Source: Streptomyces sp. Ag109_O5-1 (GTDB lineage: Bacteria; Actinomycetota; Actinomycetes; Streptomycetales; Streptomycetaceae). Taken from it: a stretch of 64,000 nt of DNA. Below are positions 1 through 6,281 of the stretch, one piece after another. Made by a program: the position numbers and the translations under genes. The notes under the pieces are model-generated. The model made no database searches, was not told the origin of the DNA, and saw nothing but the letters and a program-made list of their open reading frames with translations. The stretch spans positions 6,386,001 through 6,450,000 of the forward strand of contig NZ_RKQF01000001.1 of NCBI RefSeq assembly GCF_003814875.1. Direction: 5' to 3'. Position 1 is the stretch's first letter; each line of letters starts with the position of its first letter.

Positions 1-507
1 AAAACAACGCCAAGCTTTCCGCCGTCTGATGCCATCTGCGCCCCCTCCGTACTTGTCAGACCCATACGGTACTGAAGGTTGGGGCTTCTATCTATCTGAA
101 GAGATCAACACGTCCGGAACCACAGGAGTGTCGGGCGTGCATACATGACTGGTCATGGCCAGACAGGTCGGCGGAACGGCTTTGGGGTGGCGCTGCTTTG
201 GCGCGAGTGATCATGGCCCCGTAAGCTTCCGGCGCGTCGGGCAGTCTGTGGACCTGCCCGGTAAAGCACGACGTTGGGGCCATGATCTTCGAGGCTCGCG
301 CCAAAGTGGCTCCGTAAAGCCGCGGAGCCGACCGCCCCAGCCACGACGTACCCCTTCTCTGACATCAGGCGATTGATTGCTCAGAGCGCGGCACGGGCGC
401 CGGCCGGGCTGGAGCGGGACGGAGGCAGGAGCGCAGGCCCGGCCGGGGGCCGGGCCGCGCGCGGTGAGCGGAGCGAGCCGCCTTGAACCTGTAAAGAAGG
501 TTGTAAC
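1..507. other. Non-coding end region of the AICE with a long inverted repeat
   Basis: No convincing gene. The stretch is less GC-rich than its surroundings. It holds an imperfect inverted repeat (arms 197-220 and 276-305) and several copies of GTAAAGC or close variants (221, 261, 314, 491; another at 712). Such a region beside the regulatory genes could hold the transfer locus (clt) or a replication origin, but nothing here proves that. Confidence 0.4.
197..305. repeat. Imperfect inverted repeat in AICE non-coding end
   Basis: The left arm reads TTTGGCGCGAG then GATCATGGCCCC (197-220). The right arm reads GGGGCCATGATC, a short ttcgagg bulge, then CTCGCGCCAAA (276-305). About 23 bases can pair around a 55-base spacer. 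Size and position suggest a protein-binding or origin-type structure; the function is unknown. Confidence 0.6.
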
Positions 508-909
508 TCAGTCGGGTGTGTGGGGCGCCTGAGGTGCTGTGTGTGGTTTGAAGTCCTGTGTGCAGGCTGGGAGTTCGCTGCCTTGGCGGTGTGCCAGCGG
601 CAGGAAGATCACGGGCCGGATCGTCCATGTGATGCGGGTGCTGGCCTGGGTGACTGTCACCGTGCAGGGCTCGGCTCGCAGGAGGGCTTTCCTCGTCTCT
701 ATGCGGCCGTCGTAAAGCCACTCCCACACTTCCTGAGACGCGTCGGGGTCGAGCGCCGGTGAGATCGTGCGGAGTGCGATGGCAACCCATCTGTCTGCCT
801 GGGGCGCGGAGTAGGCGTCGAAGGATGCCCGGAGCGCCGGCCACGCCGCCCCGTCGGTGATGTCCTCGGTCCAGCACTCGCACCAGTAGCCCCGCTGCGG
901 TTTGTCCAT
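508..909 (-). CDS. Unknown small protein translationally coupled to the RsbW-like ATPase
   Basis: The product is 133 residues with no domain I recognise. It is rich in Trp and Arg near the middle and ends in a polar Pro/His-rich tail. The start is chosen because the ATG shares one base with the stop codon of the upstream ATPase gene (TGATG on the minus strand, 911-907), a typical translational coupling. This argues that both proteins are made together and may act together. Alternative longer readings into the upstream gene are out-of-frame artefacts. It could be a partner or substrate of the ATPase; there is no direct evidence. Confidence rests on coupling and codon pattern. Confidence 0.6.
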   Translation of the reverse strand: MDKPQRGYWCECWTEDITDGAAWPALRASFDAYSAPQADRWVAIALRTISPALDPDASQEVWEWLYDGRIETRKALLRAEPCTVTVTQASTRITWTIRPVIFLPLAHRQGSELPACTQDFKPHTAPQAPHTPD

Positions 910-1337
910 CAGCACGGGTGACCTCCGGTGCGGGGGCCTGCGAACAGCTCGGCGGTGACCGTGTGGCCGCTGTCGCTTTCGTGGACGACGACGCGATGAG
1001 CGATCGCGCTGACCATGCCCAGGCCTCGGCCGTGCTCGGCCTCCTGGTCCTGGCGCTTGATCTTCGGTGCTGTGTCGGCGGCTCCGTCGTCCGTGACCGA
1101 AAGAGCAATCACCTGCGCTGACACCGCGAGAGCCAGATGGAAGCTGCCCGCCTCCTGGCCGCTGGCCGTGTGGAGGATCGCGTTCGCGCTCAGCTCGCTC
1201 ACGATCAGTTCGGCGTCTTCGGCTAAAGGGGAGCCGCGCAGGATGTCGCGGGTCCAGCGGCGGGCCCGGCTGACCTCTTCCGGGAAACCTGGGCAACTGA
1301 GCCCCCAGACCCGGACTGTACTCGTATACTCGTGCAT
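909..1337 (-). CDS. RsbW/SpoIIAB-like ATP-binding protein (HATPase_c)
   Basis: A 142-residue GHKL ATPase of the anti-sigma or serine-kinase type, abundant in Streptomyces. The N-box reads ELSANAILHT, the G1 box DDG, and the G2 box HGRGLGMV. The ATG at 1337 is preferred because AAGGAA lies just upstream; a longer in-frame start at 1367 has no ribosome site. The first codons (HEYTSTV) coincide with a copy of the element's operator-like sequence at 1319-1334, so the repressor may sit on the translation start. It lies in the AICE regulatory end and is coupled to the next gene by TGATG. No sigma factor gene is adjacent. Known family members bind sigma or anti-sigma factors; the target here is unknown. 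Confidence 0.8.
   Translation of the reverse strand: MHEYTSTVRVWGLSCPGFPEEVSRARRWTRDILRGSPLAEDAELIVSELSANAILHTASGQEAGSFHLALAVSAQVIALSVTDDGAADTAPKIKRQDQEAEHGRGLGMVSAIAHRVVVHESDSGHTVTAELFAGPRTGGHPC
1319..1334. promoter_or_regulatory. Operator-like site at the ATPase gene start
   Basis: TACTCGTATACTCGTG repeats the ACTCGT half-site twice in direct orientation. It matches the element's other putative repressor sites (1871, 2753, 2824, 5903) and overlaps the first codons of the leftward ATPase gene, a position suited to a roadblock. Confidence 0.5.
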
Positions 1338-1383
1338 ACAAGTTCCTTCGTGCTGATAGGCCGCCATGTGCAGCGGGTTCGGG

Positions 1384-1815
1384 CTAGACGAGTTTCACGC
1401 CGTCATGGGCGCGGATCGCCGGTGGAGACACCGCGTCCATCGCGTCCAGGACGCGGATGGCGTATGCCTCGTCGGCAAGCTCGGAGACTTCTTCACGGGT
1501 GGCCCAGCGCAGGGCGCGGGTCTCGTCGCCAGTCGTGGGCGTGCCGTCGGCGGCCTCACAGCGGAAGACCAGGGAGACGATCAGGCCCGTCATGTTCTTG
1601 TAGACGCCGGTCAACGTCGCCGGAAGGGCGATCTTGATGCCGGTCTCTTCAAGGACTTCGCGTTGCAGGGCCTCAGGGATGGTCTCCTCGCGTTCGAGGA
1701 CACCACCCGGCGGCTCCCACTTGCCGTTGTCACGGCGCTGGATCAGGAGGGCCCGGCCGCAGGCGTCTATGACGACCCCGGCGACGCTCACGGAGTGCGG
1801 GCGTTCTGTGCTCAC
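1384..1815 (-). CDS. Nudix hydrolase, resembles pSAM2 Pif (plasmid immunity factor)
   Basis: The product is 143 residues with a perfect Nudix box: G-x5-E-x7-REVLEETGI, from the GGVLERE segment onward, preceded by the usual WEPPGG strand. The GTG at 1815 is chosen because CGAGGA lies just upstream and the protein then begins directly before the Nudix fold; an in-frame GTG at 1872 adds an unconserved tail. In pSAM2 a Nudix protein, Pif, next to the KorSA repressor gene prevents redundant transfer between donor cells. Here the Nudix gene is likewise beside and divergent from the GntR gene. That role is inferred from domain and position; general nucleotide house-cleaning is the alternative. Confidence 0.8.
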   Translation of the reverse strand: MSTERPHSVSVAGVVIDACGRALLIQRRDNGKWEPPGGVLEREETIPEALQREVLEETGIKIALPATLTGVYKNMTGLIVSLVFRCEAADGTPTTGDETRALRWATREEVSELADEAYAIRVLDAMDAVSPPAIRAHDGVKLV

Positions 1816-1870
1816 GTTCCTCGGCCCTCTCGGCTGACTAGGCTCTCCACCGTAGCAACAACACTCGCCC

Positions 1871-1886
1871 ACTCGTCTAGATACCT
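1871..1886. promoter_or_regulatory. Operator-like site in front of the GntR repressor gene
   Basis: ACTCGTCTAGATACCT lies between the divergent Nudix and GntR genes, directly before the GntR ribosome site (AAAGGAG, 1887-1893). Its left half matches the palindromic site at 2753-2768. It suggests autoregulation of the repressor and possibly joint control of the Nudix gene. Confidence 0.5.
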
Positions 1887-1898
1887 AAAGGAGTACAA

Positions 1899-2690
1899 GT
1901 GAGCCCTGCTCTTCCTTCGGGCCTCCTCGGAGATCTCGACCCCACGAGCGATCGTGCGGTCTTCCGGCAGATCGCCGACCAGCTGCGCGAAGCCATCGAC
2001 CGTGGGCGGTTCAGAGAGGGCGAGAAGCTGCCCTCAGAGGCTGAGCTTGTCGAGCACTACGGGGTGTCCCGGATGACGGTCCGGAACTCCTTCTCCATCC
2101 TCCAGGGGGAAGGACTCGTCCATGCCGGGCACGGCAAGGGTGTGTTCGTCCGGCCCCGGCCTCCCGTGCGGCGGCTCGCCTCCGACCGGTTCGCCCGGCG
2201 GCACCGGGAGCAGGGGAAGTCCGCGTTCATCGTGGAGGCGGATGCGGCCGGCAGTCACCCCCAGGTCGACAGCCTTGAGGTCAAGGAAGAGAAGGCCAGT
2301 CAGGACATCTCGACCCGGCTCGGGTCCGTGCGGCGCGTGCTCGCCCGGCGACGCCGGTACCTCCTCGACGGCCGGCCGGTCGAGTTCGCCACCTCCTACC
2401 TCCCCCTCGACATCGCCCGCGGTACCCAAATCGCCGAACCCAACCCCGGTCCCGGCGGCATCTACGCCCGACTCGAAGAGCTGGGGCATCGTCTCGATCA
2501 CTTCGAGGAAGAGATCCGCGCCCGGATGCCCTCGCCCGACGAGGTGAAGACGCTCCGGCTGGCCTCCGGCGTGCCGGTCATTCACCTGATCCGGACCGCC
2601 TTCGACACCGAGGGGCGGCCCGTAGAGGTCTGCGACACGGTCATGGCGGCGGACGCCTACGTGCTGTCGTACCAGCTCCCGGCGACCTGA
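1899..2690 (+). CDS. GntR/HutC-family repressor with UTRA domain (KorSA-like)
   Basis: A 263-residue regulator. The N-terminal winged helix carries the GntR signature (GEKLPSEAELVEHYGVSRMTV, roughly residues 41-62), followed by a UTRA-type effector domain to the end. The GTG start at 1899 follows AAAGGAG by five bases. In pSAM2 the equivalent KorSA represses its own gene and the activator pra, keeping the element integrated; an effector bound by UTRA would release it. Several copies of an ACTCGT-type palindrome near this gene and in front of the transfer genes are the likely operators. The opposite strand carries the Nudix gene, as in pSAM2. The KorSA role is inferred from family and context. 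Confidence 0.88.
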   Translation: MSPALPSGLLGDLDPTSDRAVFRQIADQLREAIDRGRFREGEKLPSEAELVEHYGVSRMTVRNSFSILQGEGLVHAGHGKGVFVRPRPPVRRLASDRFARRHREQGKSAFIVEADAAGSHPQVDSLEVKEEKASQDISTRLGSVRRVLARRRRYLLDGRPVEFATSYLPLDIARGTQIAEPNPGPGGIYARLEELGHRLDHFEEEIRARMPSPDEVKTLRLASGVPVIHLIRTAFDTEGRPVEVCDTVMAADAYVLSYQLPAT

Positions 2691-2752
2691 TCGTCATGTT
2701 TTGCGGTGGTGCGCGGGCACGCTTCCCTGAACTCGTACACCCCAACACGCAT

Positions 2753-2768
2753 ACTCGTATAGACGAGT
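2753..2768. promoter_or_regulatory. Palindromic operator ACTCGT-ATAG-ACGAGT
   Basis: A perfect inverted repeat with 6-base arms and 4-base spacer, 85 bp upstream of the SCO3933-type gene. It is the best copy in the window. A further half-site (ACTCGTACAC) lies at 2731-2740. It is probably bound by the element's GntR repressor. Confidence 0.65.
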
Positions 2769-2823
2769 GGGCAAGTTGTGTGGTGATCGTCGTGAGCCCG
2801 GGAGATCGGGTTCACGGATCGCT

Positions 2824-2839
2824 ACACGTATAGACGAGT
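2824..2839. promoter_or_regulatory. Second operator copy next to the transfer-operon leader gene
   Basis: ACACGTATAGACGAGT differs from the perfect palindrome at 2753 by one base. It lies 56 bases (start to start) before the second site's partner gene region and just upstream of AGGAAG and the GTG at 2856. Together with 2753 it forms a double operator. Confidence 0.6.
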
Positions 2840-2855
2840 AGATAGGAAGTGTGCT

Positions 2856-3212
2856 GTGCGCACCATCCGTGTTGAGACCTCCGCCGCCACGATCCTCCTC
2901 ACCGAGGCTCCTGAGCCCAAGGTCCGCGACCGTCAGACCGGCGAGATCGCCAAGGACGCCGTGAGCGGTGAGGCACTGATGACCATCGGCGTCGTCTACA
3001 TCGAGGACGGGGAGTCCTCGCTGATCAAGGTCACCGTGCCGGAGGGCGGTGTCTCTGAGGGATTGAACCTCGGTGCGCCGGTCTCGCTCCCTGGCCTCGT
3101 CGCCCGGCCGTGGGAGTCCGTGTTCAACGGCCAGCAGCGTCACGGCATCGCCTACCGGGCCGCCGCCGTCACTCCGGCCGCGTTCCCGGCCTCCATGGGG
3201 GCCACCGCCTGA
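2856..3212 (+). CDS. SCO3933-family regulatory protein of AICEs
   Basis: The product is 118 residues, a mostly beta-rich soluble protein with no catalytic motif that I can see. The GTG at 2856 follows AGGAAG by six bases; an earlier GTG at 2851 is out of frame. Proteins of this size and sequence style sit immediately before the TraB gene in many Streptomyces AICEs and are named after S. coelicolor SCO3933. Its stop codon shares a base with the next ATG (TGATG at 3210-3214), so it is translated with the translocase. The two operator copies upstream make it the first gene of the repressed transfer operon. The biochemical role is not established. Confidence 0.7.
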   Translation: MRTIRVETSAATILLTEAPEPKVRDRQTGEIAKDAVSGEALMTIGVVYIEDGESSLIKVTVPEGGVSEGLNLGAPVSLPGLVARPWESVFNGQQRHGIAYRAAAVTPAAFPASMGATA

Positions 3213-4591
3213 TGACCGACCTGACAACGCTCCTGGAGGTGGGTGGTCCTGTCGCCGCACTCAGCGGCGGGGCTGCCTACGCCCGGGCCAAGCACCCGGC
3301 GGTCTACTGGTCCGCAGTCGGCGGCCCGATATCCACGGTCCGCCTGCTCAGCTCGTACGGCTCCGTCATGGAAGCCTGCGGCCTGACCGTCGCGCCCTCC
3401 CGGCTGCGGGTCCTCGCCGTCAAAGCCACCACACGGCGGGAAGTCCGGCCAGTCCCACCCCGCCGGGGCATCCTCCGTCCCACCTCGACCGGGCTGCGGC
3501 TTCGCCTCCGGCTCGCTCCAGGGCAGGAACCCGCCGACGTCGCCGCCTCGGCCGAACGTCTCCGGCACGCCTGGGGAGTCCACGCCGTCTACGTCACCAC
3601 CGTAAAGCCCGGTGTCGTCGAACTGCGGCTTGTCGGATACGACGTCCTGCGTCGCGTCCGGATGCCCCGCAAGACCGGCGGCGGCTTCCTGAAGGTTCCG
3701 GTGGCGCTGCGCGAGGACGCCATGCCCTTCGTCCGCGACTACCGCACCGTTCCCCACCAACTCACCCTCGGCGCCACCCTGTCCGGCAAGTCCATGTACC
3801 TGCGCCACCTCATCTCCGGACTCGCCCGGCAGGACGGCGTCGCGCTCGTCGGAATCGACTGCAAACGGGGCGTCGAACTGGCGCCCTTCGCCACCCGCCT
3901 CTCCGCCCTCGCCACCGACCCCGACGAAGCCGCCGAACTGCTGCCCGTCCTGGTCAAGGAAATGGAGGACCGCTACGACCTGATCAAGAATCGGCAGGGC
4001 GTCGCACCCGGCATCCCGGACGAGGAGATCACCTCCGACATCTGGGGCCTGCCGGAGAGCGAACGCCCCGTGCCCATCGTTCTGTTCGTCGACGAGGTGG
4101 CCGAACTCTTCCTCACCGCCACCCGCAAGGACGAGGAACGCCGCGACGAGATGGTCACCCAGCTCATCCGTCTCGCCCAACTCGGCCGCGCCGCCGGCAT
4201 CTACCTCGAAGTCTGCGGCCAACGCTTCGGTGCCGAACTCGGCAAGGGCGCCACCATGCTCCGAGCCCAGCTCACCGGCCGCGTCTGCCACCGCGTCAAC
4301 GACGAAGCCTCCGCCAAGATGGCCCTCGGCGACATCGCCCCTGAGGCCGTCTACGCCGCCTGCTCGATCGCCCCGGAGACACCCGGACTCGCCGTCGCGG
4401 GCGACACCTCCGGCGGCTGGTCCCGCATCCGCACCCCCTATCTCTCCCTCGCCGACGCTGCCGCTATCTGCCAGGACTCGGCCGACCTGATCCCCGACGT
4501 CCCCGCCCTCAAGCCCTTCCGGCCCGCCGTGCCGGTGCACCCGGTCGAGCCGCCGCCCCCGGTCGTCCGGCCGCGTCCGGTGACCGACTGA
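3212..4591 (+). CDS. FtsK/SpoIIIE-type DNA translocase, TraB/TraSA-like transfer protein
   Basis: A 459-residue motor of the FtsK-HerA superfamily. Walker A (GATLSGKS) is at about residues 187-194 and Walker B (PIVLFVDE) near 288-295. In AICEs such a protein moves double-stranded DNA between mycelial compartments after binding a transfer locus in cis. It is much shorter than chromosomal FtsK and lacks the long four-helix membrane domain; only a weak hydrophobic stretch is seen near residues 8-45. The C-terminus is proline-rich. The ATG overlaps the stop of the upstream regulator gene (TGATG). Membrane partners are probably the small Spd-like proteins encoded downstream. Confidence 0.88.
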   Translation: MTDLTTLLEVGGPVAALSGGAAYARAKHPAVYWSAVGGPISTVRLLSSYGSVMEACGLTVAPSRLRVLAVKATTRREVRPVPPRRGILRPTSTGLRLRLRLAPGQEPADVAASAERLRHAWGVHAVYVTTVKPGVVELRLVGYDVLRRVRMPRKTGGGFLKVPVALREDAMPFVRDYRTVPHQLTLGATLSGKSMYLRHLISGLARQDGVALVGIDCKRGVELAPFATRLSALATDPDEAAELLPVLVKEMEDRYDLIKNRQGVAPGIPDEEITSDIWGLPESERPVPIVLFVDEVAELFLTATRKDEERRDEMVTQLIRLAQLGRAAGIYLEVCGQRFGAELGKGATMLRAQLTGRVCHRVNDEASAKMALGDIAPEAVYAACSIAPETPGLAVAGDTSGGWSRIRTPYLSLADAAAICQDSADLIPDVPALKPFRPAVPVHPVEPPPPVVRPRPVTD

Positions 4592-4679
4592 CCGTCGTCC
4601 CTTCCTCGCATCGGTCGGCGTGACCGCCTCGCGCCACGTCCCTACCCCTCCCATGCCCGAAACCGAAAGGAGCCGGACC

Positions 4680-5312
4680 GTGCGCGTCCACCTCGGCAGT
4701 GTCGACGCGGTGTTGGTCCAGGCGCTCATCGCTGCCGCGCTGTCCTTCGCCCACCTCCACGACGTAGCCATGGCGGCCGGACAGGACGGGTGGAAAGCCT
4801 GGGCTTACCCGATCAGCGTCGACCTGCTGCTCGTCGCCGCATGGCGTCGACTCCGCTCCGGTACGACCAAAGCGGCGGCCTGGTGCTGGTTCGTCATCGC
4901 CCTCGTAGCATCCCTCGGCGCGAACATCGCCACCGCCGGCCTCCTCGATCTGAACGACGTCCCGGCATGGCTGCGGATCCTCGTGGCCGGTTGGCCCGCC
5001 GTCGCCTTCCTCGGCGGCACCCTTCTCGCCCACTCGGCACCGAAAGCGGATACCGACGAGATCGACGCTGACGTCATCGAGGACCAGGGGCACGAGCCCG
5101 AAGCCACCCCCGCACCGCATGTCCAACCCACCATCGAGGCGCTGCCGGAACGCCCGCCCGTCCCAGTCCCGGCCGCCCTGGTCGACCACGCCCGAAAGGT
5201 CGCCGCCGAACACCACACCCGTACCGGCACCCCGATCGACACCCCGACCCTCCGCGCCCGCCTCGGCGTCCCGGCACTCATGGCCGAAGCCATCGCCGCC
5301 CAACTCGCCTGA
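4680..5312 (+). CDS. DUF2637 membrane protein (SpdB2-like, intramycelial spread)
   Basis: The product is 210 residues. The first ~125 residues hold about four transmembrane helices separated by short loops, followed by an acidic, proline-rich linker and a small helical C-terminal domain. DUF2637 proteins are a hallmark of Streptomyces conjugative elements, where they are thought to help plasmid spreading along the mycelium with TraB. The GTG at 4680 is chosen because AAAGGAG ends seven bases before it; an upstream in-frame GTG at 4620 lacks such a site. It lies directly after the translocase gene in the same operon. The C-terminal part resembles a short DNA-binding helix bundle, which is only an impression. 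Confidence 0.8.
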   Translation: MRVHLGSVDAVLVQALIAAALSFAHLHDVAMAAGQDGWKAWAYPISVDLLLVAAWRRLRSGTTKAAAWCWFVIALVASLGANIATAGLLDLNDVPAWLRILVAGWPAVAFLGGTLLAHSAPKADTDEIDADVIEDQGHEPEATPAPHVQPTIEALPERPPVPVPAALVDHARKVAAEHHTRTGTPIDTPTLRARLGVPALMAEAIAAQLA

Positions 5313-5324
5313 ACAGGAGGAACC

Positions 5325-5513
5325 ATGCCGCTCTGCTTCGACACAGTCGCCGACTACCTCGAAGCGGCCCGCGAGATGGCCGACACCGGGCGCCCGAAGC
5401 TGGCCCGGCTCCTCGCCGAAGAGGCCGCAGATCGCACGTCGGACCCTGCCAAAGCCTCCCGGATCCTGAACGAATTCACCGGCTCCAGCCTGCGACAGGA
5501 GGACTCACCGTGA
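5325..5513 (+). CDS. Small unknown AICE protein
   Basis: A 62-residue, mainly helical, charged protein with no recognised domain. A good ribosome site (AGGAGG) precedes the ATG. Its stop codon overlaps the GTG of the next gene (GTGA), so it belongs to the transfer operon. Function unknown. Confidence 0.6.
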   Translation: MPLCFDTVADYLEAAREMADTGRPKLARLLAEEAADRTSDPAKASRILNEFTGSSLRQEDSP

Positions 5514-5701
5514 CCGCCAACCGCCGCTTCCGTAACGTCACCCGCATCGGCCCCGTCCAGGTCGGCACCGCCTACGACGACCGGGGCCGCGAGAAGCACA
5601 CCGCCGCCTGCACCGCCCCGCGCTGCGGCTTCTCCGCCGACTACGACAGCCGCGCCGCCGCGGAACTCGCCGCACGCACCCACCGCTGCCCCGTCCGCTG
5701 A
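5510..5701 (+). CDS. Small cysteine-containing AICE transfer-region protein
   Basis: A 63-residue protein with two Cys in an ACTAPRCGF segment and a terminal HRC, compatible with a small zinc-binding fold (C-x4-C ... H-x-C), although this is not proven. The sequence style (RFRNVTRIGPVQVGT) is that of proteins annotated as mobile element transfer proteins in Streptomyces AICEs, from memory. The GTG start overlaps the preceding stop by four bases (GTGA). It is probably co-translated with its neighbours. Confidence 0.65.
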   Translation: MTANRRFRNVTRIGPVQVGTAYDDRGREKHTAACTAPRCGFSADYDSRAAAELAARTHRCPVR

Positions 5702-5717
5702 AGGGACCCCGAACACC

Positions 5718-5912
5718 GTGACCGTCAGTCTGCCGCTGGTCGTCGTACTCGGCTTCTTCGCCTGGGGCGCCGTCAGGTTCCTGGGCGTCCGTGCCTGGGT
5801 CGTCGTCCTGGTCGCCCTCTTCGGCTTCTGGCTCTCCCACACCTTCCTGGCCCCCGCCATCGAGACCGGTACGCGCTCCGGCGTGGACGTCATAAACGGC
5901 TCACATGCCTAG
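5718..5912 (+). CDS. Small two-helix membrane protein (Spd-like)
   Basis: A 64-residue protein dominated by two hydrophobic segments (about residues 4-22 and 25-45). It sits among the spread genes of the element, where pSAM2 and pIJ101 carry similarly tiny membrane proteins. The GTG follows AGGGAC weakly. Its last codons overlap the operator copy at 5903-5918. No specific function can be read from the sequence. Confidence 0.55.
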   Translation: MTVSLPLVVVLGFFAWGAVRFLGVRAWVVVLVALFGFWLSHTFLAPAIETGTRSGVDVINGSHA

Positions 5913-5918
5913 ACGAGT
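5903..5918. promoter_or_regulatory. Operator-like site before the SpdD-like gene
   Basis: ACATGCCTAGACGAGT keeps the right half (TAGACGAGT) of the palindrome at 2753 and is followed by GATAAGGAG, nearly the same as the sequence after the 2824 copy. It marks a probable second regulated promoter inside the operon. Confidence 0.45.
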
Positions 5919-5937
5919 AGATAAGGAGAACCTGGCC

Positions 5938-6186
5938 GTGTTCCTGCCCAAGTACCCCGACAGCCCCACCCCGCCGCCTGCGCACACCCACACCCCGACC
6001 GACCCGGCCCCCGTCCGGCGCTCCGCGCTCCCGGCCGTCTCCGTCAGTACCGGCGCCGTAGTCGCCGTGCTCACGGGTGGCGTGGTCCTCACCGCGCTCC
6101 TGGCCGCCGTCGCCGTGTCGGCCATCTCGGTGGCCATCGCCGCCGTGGTCCTGCGCTCCCTGCTGCGCGAGCACAACCGGCGCTGA
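5938..6186 (+). CDS. SpdD-like membrane protein
   Basis: An 82-residue protein. The N-terminal ~35 residues are Pro/Thr/His-rich and probably extended; one long hydrophobic stretch (about residues 38-72) can form one or two helices; the C-terminus is basic (LLREHNRR). This layout is typical of SpdD proteins of Streptomyces plasmids, implicated in plasmid spreading. The GTG at 5938 is preferred over an upstream ATG at 5905 because AAGGAGA lies 8-10 bases before it and the upstream stretch is the operator. Assignment is by layout and position. Confidence 0.65.
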   Translation: MFLPKYPDSPTPPPAHTHTPTDPAPVRRSALPAVSVSTGAVVAVLTGGVVLTALLAAVAVSAISVAIAAVVLRSLLREHNRR

Positions 6187-6281
6187 TCCACACCGACCCC
6201 TGGGGCGGCCACGACACCGCCAAGCATCCGGCCGCCCCAGGGCCCATCGCTCCTGACCGTTCCAGCCAGAAGGAGACAGCC

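Noticed and set aside
1..120. Second attachment site of the AICE
   Set aside because: I looked for a copy of the tRNA-Ser 3' end in the first 500 bases and found none, so the junction is not claimed.
365..1108. Leftward open frame across the AICE regulatory end
   Set aside because: It overlaps the ATPase and its coupled gene in another frame and consists of Arg/Pro-rich sequence without a ribosome site.
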